Notes: generated by a model not told the origin, from the sequence alone. Shown: positions 33,353 through 43,390, counted from the stretch's first letter. The stretch is DNA of 64,000 bases from Paenibacillus ginsengihumi DSM 21568 (GCF_000380965.1 NZ_KB905548.1:202897-266896); one strand, 5' to 3'. Program-made: numbers and translations.

Positions 33353-34711
33353 TTGAAGTTTCGCAAAGTACTGATCGCCAACCGCGGGGAAATCGCCGTC
33401 CGCATTATCCGGGCATGCCAGGAGCTTGGCATCTCTACGGTAGCGGTCTATTCCGAGGCCGACCGCGATGCGCTTCATGTCCGTCTGGCGGACGAGGCAT
33501 ACTGCATCGGCCCGACGATGTCCAAGGACAGCTACCTCAATTTCACCAACATTATGAGCGTGGCTACGCTCACCGAGACCGACGCGATTCATCCCGGTTA
33601 CGGCTTCCTTGCGGAGAACGCCGATTTCGCCGAAATTTGCGAAAGCTGCAACATCGCTTTTATCGGACCGTCGCCTGAAGCGATCAGCCGAATGGGGGAC
33701 AAGTCGGTCGCCAAGCAGACGATGAAGGAAGCGGGCGTGCCGGTCATTCCCGGTTCGGACGGGCTGATCGAGGATCTGGACGAGGCGATTCGTCTCGGCC
33801 GCGAGATCGGCTATCCGCTGATCATCAAGGCGACGGCCGGAGGAGGCGGCAAAGGCATCCGGCTGGCTGAGAATGAGGAGATGCTCATTCAGCAGATTAC
33901 GACAGCACAGCAGGAAGCGCAGAATGCGTTCGGCAACGCCGGCGTGTATCTGGAGAAATATTTGACCGGCATGAAGCACGTGGAAATTCAGGTGCTGGCC
34001 GACAAGCACGGCAATGTCGTCCATCTCGGCGAGCGCGATTGCTCCGTGCAGCGCCGCCGCCAGAAGCTGGTCGAGGAGGCGCCTTGCCCGATTCTGACGC
34101 CGGAAATTCGGCAGCAGATGGGCGAAGCTGCCGTGAGAGCGGCCAAGGCCGTGAATTATGCGGGCGCGGGGACGCTGGAGTTTCTACTTGGGCCGGACGG
34201 ACAATTCTACTTTATGGAGATGAATACCCGCATTCAGGTCGAGCATCCGGTCACCGAGATGATCACAGGCATCGACATCATCAAGGAAATGATCCGCATC
34301 GCCGAAGGTGAACCGCTTTCCTTCACGCAAGAGGACGTGGTGATCGACGGCTGGTCCATCGAATGCCGCATCAACGCGGAGGACCCGAGCCGCAACTTCA
34401 TGCCGTCGGCCGGCCAAATCCAGTTCTACCTGCCGCCGGGCGGCTTCGGCGTGCGCGTCGACAGCGCTGCCTATCCGGGATATACGATTTCGCCGCATTA
34501 CGATTCCATGATCGCCAAGCTGATCGTGTGGGCGCCGGACAGGAACGAGGCGATTGAGCGGATGAAGCGGGCGCTGTCCGAATTTGCCATCGAAGGCATC
34601 CACTCTACCATTCCGTTCCACCTGAAGCTTCTCGAGCACAAGAAGTTTTTGGCAGGCGATCACGACATCAAGTTTCTGGAAGAGCACGACATCAACGACC
34701 CGGATTCGTAA
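33353..34711 (+). CDS. accC: Biotin carboxylase subunit of acetyl-CoA carboxylase
   Basis: This 452-residue ATP-grasp enzyme carboxylates biotin on AccB with ATP and bicarbonate. It has [16 protein letters not shown] at the start, the glycine-rich ATP loop [12 protein letters not shown] (about 157-168), HVEIQVLAD, and the catalytic region [17 protein letters not shown] 33353 is preferred, seven bases after AAGGGGAG; ATG 33347 lies too close to that site. Together with accB it supplies fatty acid synthesis. Confidence 0.97.
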   Translation: MKFRKVLIANRGEIAVRIIRACQELGISTVAVYSEADRDALHVRLADEAYCIGPTMSKDSYLNFTNIMSVATLTETDAIHPGYGFLAENADFAEICESCNIAFIGPSPEAISRMGDKSVAKQTMKEAGVPVIPGSDGLIEDLDEAIRLGREIGYPLIIKATAGGGGKGIRLAENEEMLIQQITTAQQEAQNAFGNAGVYLEKYLTGMKHVEIQVLADKHGNVVHLGERDCSVQRRRQKLVEEAPCPILTPEIRQQMGEAAVRAAKAVNYAGAGTLEFLLGPDGQFYFMEMNTRIQVEHPVTEMITGIDIIKEMIRIAEGEPLSFTQEDVVIDGWSIECRINAEDPSRNFMPSAGQIQFYLPPGGFGVRVDSAAYPGYTISPHYDSMIAKLIVWAPDRNEAIERMKRALSEFAIEGIHSTIPFHLKLLEHKKFLAGDHDIKFLEEHDINDPDS

Positions 34712-34734
34712 TCGGGCCGGCTTGGCCGGATTCG

Positions 34735-34763
34735 TTGTCATATTTTAATCGAAATGGTATAGT
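34735..34763 (+). promoter_or_regulatory. Sigma-A promoter of the yqhY-amaP operon
   Basis: TTGTCA (34735-34740) and TATAGT (34758-34763) are 17 bases apart. The leader before yqhY is about 120 bases. Confidence 0.7.
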
Positions 34764-34883
34764 ATACAATAAAGACAAGTTGCCGATGTCCGGCGCTGCC
34801 GGGTCGTTTGCTTCCCGCAGCTTAAGCCGCGAACAAGCAAGGAGGCAAGCTTCGCATCCAAAGCCATTAGGAGGTACCGAGCC

Positions 34884-35294
34884 ATGAGCATCATAGCTGC
34901 GGATTATGAGAAGACCGAGATGGGCACGATTCAGATTGCCCCCGAGGTGATTGAGATCATTGCCGGCATGGCGACGACGGAAGTCCCGGGCGTAGCGGGC
35001 ATGAGCGGCGGTTTCGCAGGCGGCATCGCGGAATTGCTCGGCCGCAAGAACATCACCAAGGGCGTGAAGGTCGAGGTCGGTCAGCGCGAAGCGTCGATCG
35101 ACGTATCGGTCGTCATCGAATACGGCACCCGTATTCCCGAGGTGGCAAGTGCCGTCCAGAGCAGTGTCAAGCATGCCATCGAGTCGATGACGGGGCTTCA
35201 GGTCGTGCAGGTGAACGTGCACATACACGACGTTATTTTTAAAGGGGCGGAGAAGCCGGAGACGGAGGAAGCCTCCCCGCAGCGCGTCAAATAA
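34884..35294 (+). CDS. yqhY: Asp23/Gls24 family envelope stress protein YqhY
   Basis: The 136-residue Asp23-family protein contains GTIQIAPEVIEIIAGMATTEVPGVAGM (in part) near the start and VNVHIHDVIF near the end, the usual family frame. ATG 34884 follows TAGGAGGT. In B. subtilis YqhY lies next to accBC and influences acetyl-CoA carboxylase. In staphylococci Asp23 is held at the membrane by AmaP, and an AmaP homologue is encoded next here, so these proteins probably work together. Confidence 0.95.
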   Translation: MSIIAADYEKTEMGTIQIAPEVIEIIAGMATTEVPGVAGMSGGFAGGIAELLGRKNITKGVKVEVGQREASIDVSVVIEYGTRIPEVASAVQSSVKHAIESMTGLQVVQVNVHIHDVIFKGAEKPETEEASPQRVK

Positions 35295-35312
35295 TCACTC
35301 AAAGTCCGGAAG

Positions 35313-35341
35313 CAAACCCCCTACTGCCAGGTCAGGGGGTT
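35313..35341 (+). terminator. Hairpin between yqhY and amaP, possible attenuator
   Basis: AAACCCCCT (35313-35321) and AGGGGGTTT (35333-35341) form a perfect 9-bp stem. Only TTTCC follows, so it may lower rather than stop transcription into amaP. Confidence 0.5.
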
Positions 35342-35372
35342 TCCTCCATCTATCGGAAGGAGACAAATCATC

Positions 35373-35933
35373 GTGGTAAAAGTCCTGGACCGATTGCTGC
35401 TTATGCTGTTCAGTCTTGCGATACTGGTTGTTGCCCTCATCCTTCTGACCGCAGGCTTCGGCCTGATCGGATACCGAGACGCGCAGGCGTTCGTCAGCGA
35501 TGTTTACAGCGATATGGGCACAGCCGTGCCGTTTCTCTGCGTCACAGCTGTCATGGCTCTCATCAGCATCCGCTTCCTGTACGTATCCTTTCGCAGCGGA
35601 CGAGCTTCAGCTCCGTCGATCGACCAGCGCACCGAATACGGGGATATTCGCATCTCGCTGGATACGGTGGAGAATTTGGCCTTGAAGGCGGCGGGCCGCA
35701 CCCGGGGACTGAAAGATTTGCGGGCGCGCGTGAACGTCAGCCAGGCAGGGATCGAAATTACCGTCCGCGCTCTCGTTGACGGCGAGCATCCGATTCCGGG
35801 CATGACGGAAGAGCTGCAGGCGAATATCAAATCCTATGTCGAAGAGATCACGGGCATTCCCGTAGCTTCGGTCTCCGTGTTCGTTGCCAATATTCAATCG
35901 TCAACGCCAACCTTCAAGAGTCGAGTGGAATAG
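35373..35933 (+). CDS. amaP: Alkaline shock response membrane anchor AmaP
   Basis: The 186-residue protein has two N-terminal helices (about 8-30 and 50-70) and a C-terminal Asp23-like domain (about 85-180). In Staphylococcus AmaP anchors Asp23 to the membrane. GTG 35373 follows GGAAGGAGACA. It is followed 15 bases later by a DUF2273 protein, the usual third member of the group. Confidence 0.92.
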   Translation: MVKVLDRLLLMLFSLAILVVALILLTAGFGLIGYRDAQAFVSDVYSDMGTAVPFLCVTAVMALISIRFLYVSFRSGRASAPSIDQRTEYGDIRISLDTVENLALKAAGRTRGLKDLRARVNVSQAGIEITVRALVDGEHPIPGMTEELQANIKSYVEEITGIPVASVSVFVANIQSSTPTFKSRVE

Positions 35934-35948
35934 AGGTGATTTTCCCGG

Positions 35949-36188
35949 ATGTGGAGACTATGGTGGGAGCAGCTCTGGGAGCGGCATAGAGGAGCGACGC
36001 TCGGCTCGGCCGTCGGCCTTGCGCTTGGCATCGTTTATTTGATAAGCGGATTGCTGGATATGTTAATCTTTGCCCTGATCGTATATACTGGATATTACAT
36101 AGGGAAAAGAGCGGACCGCAACATGCCGCTCATTCCCGATCAAGACGAATGGCGGCGGTTATTGGACAAATGGAGAGGGTTCCGTTAA
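35949..36188 (+). CDS. DUF2273 small membrane protein
   Basis: The 79-residue protein has a hydrophobic hairpin (about 16-34 and 36-52) flanked by Trp/Arg-rich ends, typical of DUF2273 proteins next to Asp23/AmaP genes. ATG 35949 follows GAGGTGATTTTCCCGG. It ends at a terminator, so yqhY-amaP-DUF2273 form one envelope-associated unit. Confidence 0.88.
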   Translation: MWRLWWEQLWERHRGATLGSAVGLALGIVYLISGLLDMLIFALIVYTGYYIGKRADRNMPLIPDQDEWRRLLDKWRGFR

Positions 36189-36218
36189 AATCCTTGGGTT
36201 CAAGCCTTGGATTTTTTT
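36187..36218 (+). terminator. Probable terminator before nusB
   Basis: AAAATCC (36187-36193) pairs with GGATTTT (36209-36215), with an inner GG/CC step and a mismatch, and runs into a T tract. It begins at the DUF2273 stop codon. Confidence 0.6.
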
Positions 36219-36271
36219 GTTGCCTTCGCGAAGGCCGCCGCAGTTCGGACAACCCGGAAGGAGCAACACGA

Positions 36272-36745
36272 ATGAGACGCAGATTGGCTAGAGAACTGGC
36301 CCTGCAATGCTTGTATCAGATCGAAATGAACGACGTCTCTGCGGAGGCCGCGATCGACCACGTGCTGGAGGAAGCGCAGACGGAGGACGAGGCCAAGCTC
36401 ATGCAGGAAAAGGATCAAATCTCGGCCCAATACGTGACCGAGCTCGTCAAAGGCACGGCGTCGCGCCGCAGCGACATCGATGCGCTGCTGTCGGACTATT
36501 TGAAGGGCTGGCAGATGGACAGGCTGTCCAAGGTGGACCGCCAAATTTTGCGGCTTGCCGCTTACGAGATGATCTACCGCGACGATGTGCCGCCGAAGGT
36601 TGTCGTGAATGAAGCGATCGAGATGGCGAAGCTGTTCGGCACGGAGGAGTCAGGCAAATTCGTCAACGGCGTCCTGGGCCAATTGATCAAGGATGCCGAA
36701 GCGATCCGGGGGCGGGTGCAGACCCAGGGACCGGCGCAGCCGTAA
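36272..36745 (+). CDS. nusB: Transcription antitermination protein NusB
   Basis: This 157-residue all-helical protein binds boxA RNA with S10 (NusE) in rRNA antitermination. It opens with RRRLARELALQCLYQIEMN and has the conserved LSKVDRQILRLAAYEMIYRD in two blocks, then VVVNEAIEMAKLFGTEESGKFVNGVLG in part. ATG 36272 follows GGAAGGAGCAA. The frame is open upstream to 36149 but without a site. Confidence 0.97.
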   Translation: MRRRLARELALQCLYQIEMNDVSAEAAIDHVLEEAQTEDEAKLMQEKDQISAQYVTELVKGTASRRSDIDALLSDYLKGWQMDRLSKVDRQILRLAAYEMIYRDDVPPKVVVNEAIEMAKLFGTEESGKFVNGVLGQLIKDAEAIRGRVQTQGPAQP

Positions 36746-36824
36746 AGAAACGGCGAGCATTGGATGGGCGACCCGCCGGCCTTGCAGAGGCCGGCGGGCG
36801 TCCCGAGAGAGGGGAGCAAATGAG

Positions 36825-37691
36825 ATGACAGCGCATATTATTAACGGAAAGGAAATCGTCGCCGCCTACCGGGCGCAGATCAAGGAACAGACGGAAGCGC
36901 TTCGCAGCCGCGGCGTTCAGCCGGGGCTTGCCGTCATTATCGTCGGCGACGATCCGGCCTCGCACGTCTATGTAAGAAACAAGGCCAAAGCTTGTGAGGC
37001 AGCAGGCATGCATTCCGAAGTGTACAAGCTGCCGGAAAATACTCCCGAAGGGGAAGTGCTGGACCTGATCGGGAAGCTTAACGAAGATGCCGGCATTCAC
37101 GGCATTCTCGTACAGTCGCCGCTGCCTGGGCATATATCGGAGGAGCGGGTTGTCGAGGCGATCGCCGTAGAGAAGGATGTCGACTGCTTTCACCCTGTCA
37201 ACGTCGGCAATCTGATGATCGGCAAGCCGGGGCCGTCGCCCTGCACGCCGGCCGGCGTCATCGAAATTTTGAAAAAAATCGGCGTCGATATCGCCGGCAA
37301 GCACGCCGTCGTTGTCGGCCGCAGCAACATTGTCGGCAAGCCGATGGCGATGCTGCTGCTGCGCGAGCATGCGACGGTAACGGTGTGCCATTCGCGCACG
37401 CCGGATTTGGCGGCGATTACGCGCCAGGCCGATATCCTCGTGGCGGCCGTAGGCCAGGCCCGCATGATCAAGCGCGAGCATGTGAAGCCGGGCGCCGTCG
37501 TGATCGACGTCGGCATCAACCGCTTGCCGGACGGCAAGCTGGCCGGAGATGTGGACTTTGACGATGTGCTTGAAACCGCAAGCTATATTACGCCCGTGCC
37601 GGGCTGCGTAGGTCCGATGACGATTACGATCCTGCTGCGCAATACGCTTGAGGCCGCGCAGCAGGCCGCGGGAGCGCAGGTGAATGCGTAG
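36825..37691 (+). CDS. folD: Bifunctional methylenetetrahydrofolate dehydrogenase/cyclohydrolase
   Basis: FolD (288 residues) interconverts methylene-, methenyl- and formyl-tetrahydrofolate with NADP. It shows catalytic SHVYVRNKAKAC (the Lys is the cyclohydrolase residue), GILVQSPLPGHI, the dinucleotide loop VVVGRSNIVGKPMAMLLL and PVPGCVGPMT. ATG 36825 has GAGGGGAG upstream; longer frames have no site. It overlaps xseA by eight bases. Confidence 0.97.
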   Translation: MTAHIINGKEIVAAYRAQIKEQTEALRSRGVQPGLAVIIVGDDPASHVYVRNKAKACEAAGMHSEVYKLPENTPEGEVLDLIGKLNEDAGIHGILVQSPLPGHISEERVVEAIAVEKDVDCFHPVNVGNLMIGKPGPSPCTPAGVIEILKKIGVDIAGKHAVVVGRSNIVGKPMAMLLLREHATVTVCHSRTPDLAAITRQADILVAAVGQARMIKREHVKPGAVVIDVGINRLPDGKLAGDVDFDDVLETASYITPVPGCVGPMTITILLRNTLEAAQQAAGAQVNA

Positions 37692-39078
37692 CCCAGGGAA
37701 GGACAGGCAAGTCTTCTCGGTCAAGGAGCTTAACCGCTACATCAAGATGATGCTGGAAGGGAACGACCGGCTGCAACACGTCTGGGTGCGCGGCGAAATA
37801 TCCAATTTTACGCATCATTCCAGCGGGCACATGTATTTTACGCTGAAGGACGCGGACAGCCGGCTCAAAACCATCATGTTCGCCTCCTACAATCAGCGGC
37901 TTCCTTTTATTCCGCGGGAAGGGGCCAAGGTGCTCGCCTGCGGCAATATTTCGGTATATGAACGCGACGGACAATACCAGTTCTACGTGACGCAGATGCA
38001 GCCTGACGGCATCGGCAGCCTGTATCTCGCCTTCGAGCAGCTGAAGAAGAAGCTGGAGGCGGAAGGGCTGTTCGCGGCCGAGCGGAAGAGGCCGATCCCC
38101 CGCTTTCCCCGGGCGATCGGCGTCATCACCTCCCCGACGGGAGCGGCTGTGCGCGATATCATCACCACCCTGCAGCGCAGATATCCGGCGGTGCCGGTGC
38201 TGCTGTATCCCGTGCTGGTGCAGGGGACGCAGGCGGCGCCGTCGATCGTGAGGGCGATTGAGGAGATGAACCGGCTCGGCGAAGTCGATGTGCTGATCGT
38301 CGGCCGCGGCGGCGGCTCGCTCGAGGAGCTGTGGGCGTTCAACGAGGAGGCGGTCGCCCGGGCTATCTCCGCCTCGGCGATTCCCGTCATCTCCGCGGTC
38401 GGCCACGAGACCGATTATACGATCGCCGATTTCGTCGCCGACCTGCGGGCCGCCACCCCGACGGCTGCGGCAGAGCTGGCGGTGCCGCACCATCTGGAGC
38501 TGAAGCAGCAGCTCGCCTACATGGAGCAGCGGCTGTACCGCAGCCTGAACAAGCGACTGGAATCGAGCCGCGAGCGCTTGAACCGGCTGCGCCGGTCGCC
38601 GTATTTGACGAACCCGCGGCGCCAGCTGCTGCTCCAGCCGGCCGAACGGCTGGACCGGGTCAAGGAGCAGCTGCGGTTCAAGATGCAAGGCCGGCTGGCT
38701 CTGGCTCATGAGCGCAAGATGCGCTTGGACAAGCGGCTGGCGGCGAGCAATCCGAAGGAGCAAGCCGTATTCGCCAGAAGGCGGCTGGCCTCGGCCGCGA
38801 AGCAGCTGCAGGTGGCGATGCAGGTGCTGAAGAAGCACAAAAGCCAGCAGCTCGTATCGGCCATGCGCCAGCTTGATGCGTTAAGCCCGCTGAAGGTGAT
38901 GCAGCGCGGATACGGGCTTGTGTACGACGAGCAGGAGAAGCAGCTGATCAAGTCGGTCGCGCAGGTCGAGATCGGCGATATTTTGCGGCTGAAGCTGGCT
39001 GACGGGCGCATCGATTGTCATGTCTGGTCAATGGAGGAGAATAAGCATGGCGGAACAGGAAACGACACCGAGCTTTGA
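37684..39078 (+). CDS. xseA: Exodeoxyribonuclease VII large subunit
   Basis: The 464-residue subunit degrades single-stranded DNA to oligonucleotides and is used in mismatch and damage repair. It has an N-terminal OB fold (about 8-105, HVWVRGEISNFTHHSSGH) and a catalytic region with GVITSPTGAAVRDI, VGRGGGSLEELWAFN and SAVGHETDYTIADFVAD. A long coiled coil at about 270-400 binds the small subunit. ATG 37684 overlaps the end of folD; AGGTGA is adjacent. Confidence 0.96.
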   Translation: MRSPGKDRQVFSVKELNRYIKMMLEGNDRLQHVWVRGEISNFTHHSSGHMYFTLKDADSRLKTIMFASYNQRLPFIPREGAKVLACGNISVYERDGQYQFYVTQMQPDGIGSLYLAFEQLKKKLEAEGLFAAERKRPIPRFPRAIGVITSPTGAAVRDIITTLQRRYPAVPVLLYPVLVQGTQAAPSIVRAIEEMNRLGEVDVLIVGRGGGSLEELWAFNEEAVARAISASAIPVISAVGHETDYTIADFVADLRAATPTAAAELAVPHHLELKQQLAYMEQRLYRSLNKRLESSRERLNRLRRSPYLTNPRRQLLLQPAERLDRVKEQLRFKMQGRLALAHERKMRLDKRLAASNPKEQAVFARRRLASAAKQLQVAMQVLKKHKSQQLVSAMRQLDALSPLKVMQRGYGLVYDEQEKQLIKSVAQVEIGDILRLKLADGRIDCHVWSMEENKHGGTGNDTEL

Positions 39079-39304
39079 GGAAGCGATGGACCGGCTCGAG
39101 AGCATCGTTGCCCGGCTGGAGAGCGGCGACGTGCCGCTGGAGCAGGCGATCGAGCTGTTTCAGGAAGGCATGAAGCTGTCGCAGCTGTGCGGCAGCAAGC
39201 TGGAGCAGGTCGAGCGCAAGATCGAAATTTTGCTGGAGCAGGACGGCGAGCTTGTCAAGAAGCCGTTCCAGCCCGGGAGCGAAGAGAGAGGGGACAGCCG
39301 ATGA
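39047..39304 (+). CDS. xseB: Exodeoxyribonuclease VII small subunit
   Basis: The 85-residue helical-hairpin subunit contains TPSFEEAMDRLESIVARLESG and LEQAIELFQEGMKLSQLC, the family patterns in two pieces. It binds the XseA coiled coil. ATG 39047 follows GGAGGAGA and overlaps xseA by 32 bases. The stop overlaps the ispA start as ATGA, so folD-xseA-xseB-ispA are translationally coupled. Confidence 0.96.
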   Translation: MAEQETTPSFEEAMDRLESIVARLESGDVPLEQAIELFQEGMKLSQLCGSKLEQVERKIEILLEQDGELVKKPFQPGSEERGDSR

Positions 39305-40209
39305 ACGGCCAGACCCGGAGCGAGCTCAAGCAGTATATAGCGGAACAGGCGGCTCTCGTTGAAGCCGAGCTGGAGCGCTTTGTGCCGCAGACGTGGGACA
39401 TTCCGGCCAAGCTGCGCGAATCGATGATGTACTCCTTAATGGCCGGGGGCAAGCGGCTGCGTCCGATCCTGGTGCTGGCCGCCTGCGAAGCGGTCGGCGG
39501 ACGCCCGGAAGCGGCCCTTCCCGTCGCGCTGGCGGTAGAGATGGTGCATACGTATTCGCTCATTCATGACGATTTGCCGGCGATGGACAATGACGATTAC
39601 CGCCGCGGCAAGCCGACGAACCATAAAGTGTACGGCGAAGCGATGGCGATTTTGGCCGGCGACGCCCTGCTGACGCATGCTTTCTATACGGCGGCCCAGG
39701 CGCGCAAGAACGGCATACCGGCTGACCGGGTCGTCGATATCGTCGAGGAACTGGCCTTGCTGGCCGGCGCGCGGGGGATGGTCGGCGGGCAGGTGGCCGA
39801 TATGGAAGGCGAGCAGGGGCTGACCCGGCTGGAGGAGCTCGAATACATTCACCTTCATAAGACAAGCGACCTGATCGTCTTTTCGCTGAAGGCGGGCGCG
39901 CGCATTGCCGGCGCAGAAAGCCGTCAGCTGGAGGCGCTGGAACGCTATGGGACTTGCATAGGCCTTGCTTTTCAGATTCAGGACGACATCCTCGACCTGA
40001 CCGGCGACGAGCAGAAGCTGGGCAAGCCGGTGCAAAGCGATGTCAAGCAGCAGAAGGTGACTTATCCGTATTTTATCGGGCTGGAAGCTTCGGCAGCCAA
40101 GGTCAGGCAGCTGACGGAGGAAGCGAAGGCGGCGGTGCGGGAAGCGTCCTTTCCTCATCCCGAACGGCTATTGGAGCTGGCGGATTATCTGATGAACCGC
40201 GATCATTAA
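39301..40209 (+). CDS. ispA: Short-chain polyprenyl (farnesyl) diphosphate synthase
   Basis: This 302-residue enzyme condenses dimethylallyl/geranyl diphosphate with isopentenyl diphosphate. The first aspartate motif is in HDDLPAMDNDD (about 90), the second in QDDILDLTGD (about 228); GGKRLRP and KTSDLI are also present. It is listed as farnesyl diphosphate synthase by length and gene place (yqiD in B. subtilis). dxs, which starts the MEP pathway feeding it, is next. Confidence 0.95.
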   Translation: MNGQTRSELKQYIAEQAALVEAELERFVPQTWDIPAKLRESMMYSLMAGGKRLRPILVLAACEAVGGRPEAALPVALAVEMVHTYSLIHDDLPAMDNDDYRRGKPTNHKVYGEAMAILAGDALLTHAFYTAAQARKNGIPADRVVDIVEELALLAGARGMVGGQVADMEGEQGLTRLEELEYIHLHKTSDLIVFSLKAGARIAGAESRQLEALERYGTCIGLAFQIQDDILDLTGDEQKLGKPVQSDVKQQKVTYPYFIGLEASAAKVRQLTEEAKAAVREASFPHPERLLELADYLMNRDH

Positions 40210-40275
40210 GGAAGCATCGGCGGCCGCTGCAGCTGCTTTGGCCTGGCAGACCCCTGTGTCTTAAGCAGGCTTTAT

Positions 40276-40305
40276 TTGAGCGCGGGAGCGGCTTTGTGAT
40301 ATAAT
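40276..40305 (+). promoter_or_regulatory. Sigma-A promoter of dxs
   Basis: TTGAGC (40276-40281) and TATAAT (40300-40305) are 18 bases apart, with TGA making an extended -10. The leader to the dxs start is about 240 bases and contains a perfect 7-bp GCGCGGC/GCCGCGC hairpin (40401-40417). No known riboswitch pattern was recognised. This accounts for the 40210-40549 gap. Confidence 0.7.
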
Positions 40306-40549
40306 GTGCACGAAGTTGCTCTTTTTTGGGATAAAGACGTAAAAATAAACATTCGACGATAGATAGCAACGGCCGATGCGCGGCTGCGCAGGCGGCAGAA
40401 GCGCGGCAGCGCCGCGCAGCGGTATGGAAGGGTTTCCTTGGAGGCGATCGGATATTGAATGATAACCAAGACAACGGCATTTCGAACGCGGTCCGGCATC
40501 AAGCAGTCTGCAGCACGGCAAATCACGAACGGAAAGCGAGGGAACAAGC

Positions 40550-42436
40550 ATGCTGCTCGATCAGATTCATAGTCCGCAGGATTTGAAACGCCTTGCGCCG
40601 GACCAACTGGAGCAATTGTCGGCTGAAATCCGGCGGTTTCTGGTGGAGAAGCTTTCCGTCACCGGCGGTCACCTCGCACCGAACCTTGGTGTCGTCGAAT
40701 TGACGATTGCTCTTCATTATTTGTTCGATAGTCCGAACGACAAATTTATTTTTGACGTGGGTCACCAATCGTACGTGCATAAAATTTTGACAGGCAGAAA
40801 AGACCAGTTTGACACGCTGCGCAAATATAAAGGATTGTGCGGATTCATCAAGCGCTCCGAAAGCGAGCACGACGTGTGGGAAGCCGGCCACAGCAGCACG
40901 TCGCTGTCGGCGGCGATGGGCATGGCGGTCGCTCGGGATTTGCAGGGCGGCTCGAACCGCATCGTCGCGTTGATCGGAGATGGGGCGCTGACCGGCGGGA
41001 TGGCTTTGGAGGCCATGAACCATATCGGCCACGAGCAGCGCAAGCTGATGGTGATCTTGAACGATAACGAGATGTCGATCGCCCCGAACGTAGGAGCGCT
41101 GCACAATTATCTCAGCCGCATCCGCTCCGACCGGCATTACGTGAAAGCGAAGGAAGAGGTCGAGCACCTCATCAAGAAAATTCCGGCTATCGGCAGCACG
41201 CTGGCAAGAACCGTCGAGAAGGTGAAGGACGGATTGAAATATATCGTCGTTCCCGGCGTCTTGTTCGAGGAGCTCGGCTTCACCTATTTGGGTCCGGTGG
41301 ATGGGCACAATCTGCCGCTGTTGATGGAGACGCTGCAGCAGGCGGACAGCATCGAAGGTCCCGTGCTCGTTCACGTGGTTACGATCAAGGGCAAAGGCTA
41401 CTCGCCGGCGGAGGCGGATTCCCATGGCTGGCACGGCGTCAGCCCTTACAAGATCGAATCCGGCCAAATTCTGAAATCGGTCGGACCGCCGATGTACACC
41501 GACGTGTTCGGACGCACGCTGATCGAGCTGGCCAAGCAGGATGAGCGCATTATTGCCATCACTCCGGCCATGCCGGGCGGCTCTGGCCTGATGCGCTTCG
41601 CCGAGCAATTTCCGGGCCGCATGATCGATGTCGGCATTGCCGAGCAGCATGCCGCCACGCTGTCGGCCGGGCTGGCCGCCGAAGGCATGAAGCCGATCTT
41701 CGCGGTGTATTCGACGTTTCTGCAGAGGGCTTACGACCAGGTCGTTCACGACATTTGCCGGGCGAAATTGAACGTGACCTTTGCGATCGACCGGGCCGGT
41801 TTTGTCGGGCCGGACGGCGAGACGCATCAGGGAGTATACGATATCGCCTATTTGCGCAGCTTGCCGAACATGGTGCTGATGATGCCGAAGGACGAGAACG
41901 AGCTCCGGCATATGATGAAGACGGCGCTCGAATATGACGATGGTCCGATCGCCTACCGTTATCCGCGCACTAACGGAGTGGGCGTGGAGCTGGACGAGAA
42001 GCTGCAGGCTATTCCGATCGGCAGCTGGGAAGTGCTGCGGCCGGGCGGCGATGCCGCGGTGCTGGCTGTAGGGCCGATGATTAAGCCTGCGCTGGAGGCG
42101 GCCGAGCGAATGGCCAAGGAGAACGTCCATGTTCGCGTCGTGAATGCGCGGTTCATCAAGCCGATGGATGAAGCGATGCTCATGCAGCTGGCCAATGAGG
42201 ATATCCCGATCATGACAATCGAGGAAGGGGCCCGCATGGGCGGCTTTGGCAGCGGCGTGCTTGAATTTTACTCCGGCCGCGATATCTACGGACTTCGCAT
42301 CAAAACGATCGGCGTTCCGGACTATTTCGTCGAGCACGGCTCCGTCGCGGAGCAGAGGGAGGAAGTCGGCCTGACGGCGGACCGGCTTGTCGCCGAGCTG
42401 CAGGCGCTCGCGCCCCGCAAGCGGCAGCGGGCTTAA
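40550..42436 (+). CDS. dxs: 1-deoxy-D-xylulose-5-phosphate synthase
   Basis: The 628-residue thiamine diphosphate enzyme condenses pyruvate and glyceraldehyde 3-phosphate at the start of the MEP isoprenoid pathway. It shows [34 protein letters not shown], the cofactor motif [18 protein letters not shown] and the transketolase middle domain with [13 protein letters not shown]. Length is standard. ATG 40550 has AGCGAGGGAA upstream. A strong terminator follows. Confidence 0.98.
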   Translation: MLLDQIHSPQDLKRLAPDQLEQLSAEIRRFLVEKLSVTGGHLAPNLGVVELTIALHYLFDSPNDKFIFDVGHQSYVHKILTGRKDQFDTLRKYKGLCGFIKRSESEHDVWEAGHSSTSLSAAMGMAVARDLQGGSNRIVALIGDGALTGGMALEAMNHIGHEQRKLMVILNDNEMSIAPNVGALHNYLSRIRSDRHYVKAKEEVEHLIKKIPAIGSTLARTVEKVKDGLKYIVVPGVLFEELGFTYLGPVDGHNLPLLMETLQQADSIEGPVLVHVVTIKGKGYSPAEADSHGWHGVSPYKIESGQILKSVGPPMYTDVFGRTLIELAKQDERIIAITPAMPGGSGLMRFAEQFPGRMIDVGIAEQHAATLSAGLAAEGMKPIFAVYSTFLQRAYDQVVHDICRAKLNVTFAIDRAGFVGPDGETHQGVYDIAYLRSLPNMVLMMPKDENELRHMMKTALEYDDGPIAYRYPRTNGVGVELDEKLQAIPIGSWEVLRPGGDAAVLAVGPMIKPALEAAERMAKENVHVRVVNARFIKPMDEAMLMQLANEDIPIMTIEEGARMGGFGSGVLEFYSGRDIYGLRIKTIGVPDYFVEHGSVAEQREEVGLTADRLVAELQALAPRKRQRA

Positions 42437-42460
42437 ACGGCGCCATCCGGCGCCGTTTTT
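42437..42460 (+). terminator. Rho-independent terminator after dxs
   Basis: A perfect 8-bp stem ACGGCGCC/GGCGCCGT with loop ATCC is followed by TTTT, immediately after the stop codon. Confidence 0.95.
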
Positions 42461-42518
42461 GCGCTGTCTGCGCTTTATGTTACGATTTTACTAACGGATC
42501 GGGAAGGACTATATCGCC

Positions 42519-43358
42519 ATGGCATCGGATAAGGAAAGATTGGACGTACTGCTGGTGGAACGGCAGCATTTCGAGTCGAGGGAAAAGGCGAAGGCCGCCA
42601 TCATGGCCGGGCTGGTGCTCGTAGATAACGAGCCCGTCGATAAGGCGGGCACGAAAGTATCGCGGGCCGCCCGCATTCAGGTGAAAGGACCGCTGCATCC
42701 CTATGTGAGCCGCGGCGGACTGAAGCTGGAAAAAGCGCTGAAGGAATTCGGCATCGATCTGCAGGGCGTCACCATGCTCGATATCGGCGCCTCGACCGGC
42801 GGGTTCACCGATTGCGCTCTGCAAAACGGCGCATCGTTCGTGTACGCCATAGACGTCGGCTACAATCAGCTGGATTGGTCTTTGCGCAGCGATCCTCGCG
42901 TCAAAGTGATGGAAAGAACGAATTTTCGCTATATGCAGCCTGGCGATCTGGAAGGCCCGCAGCCGACGTTCGCTTCGATCGACGTATCGTTCATTTCGCT
43001 CAAGCTGATTTTGCCTCCTTTGCGCGAGCTGCTTGCTCCAAACGGAGAAGTCGTCGCCTTAATCAAGCCCCAGTTCGAGGCAGGCCGGGAGAAGGTAGGC
43101 AAATCCGGCGTTGTAAGAGATGCCGCGGTGCATGCCGAAGTGCTGCAGGAGGTGCTGCGCTTTGCCGAAAGCATCGGTTTTGCCGTGAAAGGGATGACGT
43201 ATTCTCCCATTAAAGGCGGAGAGGGCAACATCGAATTTTTGGCATACTTGGCCTTGGCGGCGGAAGGCCAGGCGCCGTCCCCGGAGGGGGAGCTTAAGGC
43301 GCACATCGCCGAACTGGTTCGCACGTCCCAACGACTGCATCACGAGAGCTCATCCTAG
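42519..43358 (+). CDS. tlyA: TlyA-family 2'-O-methyltransferase (YqxC)
   Basis: This 279-residue protein has an N-terminal S4 RNA-binding domain (about 6-65) and an FtsJ-like Rossmann methyltransferase. It shows YVSRGGLKLEKAL, the SAM loop LDIGASTGGFTDCAL (about 87-101), the Asp in YAIDVGYNQL, FASIDVSFISL and VALIKPQFEAGRE. TlyA in mycobacteria methylates 16S and 23S rRNA. It lies between dxs and argR as yqxC does in B. subtilis. Confidence 0.95.
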   Translation: MASDKERLDVLLVERQHFESREKAKAAIMAGLVLVDNEPVDKAGTKVSRAARIQVKGPLHPYVSRGGLKLEKALKEFGIDLQGVTMLDIGASTGGFTDCALQNGASFVYAIDVGYNQLDWSLRSDPRVKVMERTNFRYMQPGDLEGPQPTFASIDVSFISLKLILPPLRELLAPNGEVVALIKPQFEAGREKVGKSGVVRDAAVHAEVLQEVLRFAESIGFAVKGMTYSPIKGGEGNIEFLAYLALAAEGQAPSPEGELKAHIAELVRTSQRLHHESSS

Positions 43359-43382
43359 TTTCGTCTGGCGATGAGTTTTTTG
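43349..43382 (+). terminator. Terminator overlapping the end of tlyA
   Basis: CTCATC (43349-43354) pairs with GATGAG (43370-43375), with outer A-T and G-T pairs, followed by TTTTTT. The 5' arm lies within the last codons of tlyA. Confidence 0.7.
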
Positions 43383-43390
43383 TTATCGTT

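Noticed and set aside
34700..34733. Terminator after accC
   Set aside because: CCGGC-TTG-GCCGG can fold but has only five pairs and no T tract after it.
40523..42337. Long minus-strand frame of about 604 codons opposite dxs
   Set aside because: A shadow frame caused by GC-rich codon bias; no family motif and no start signal.
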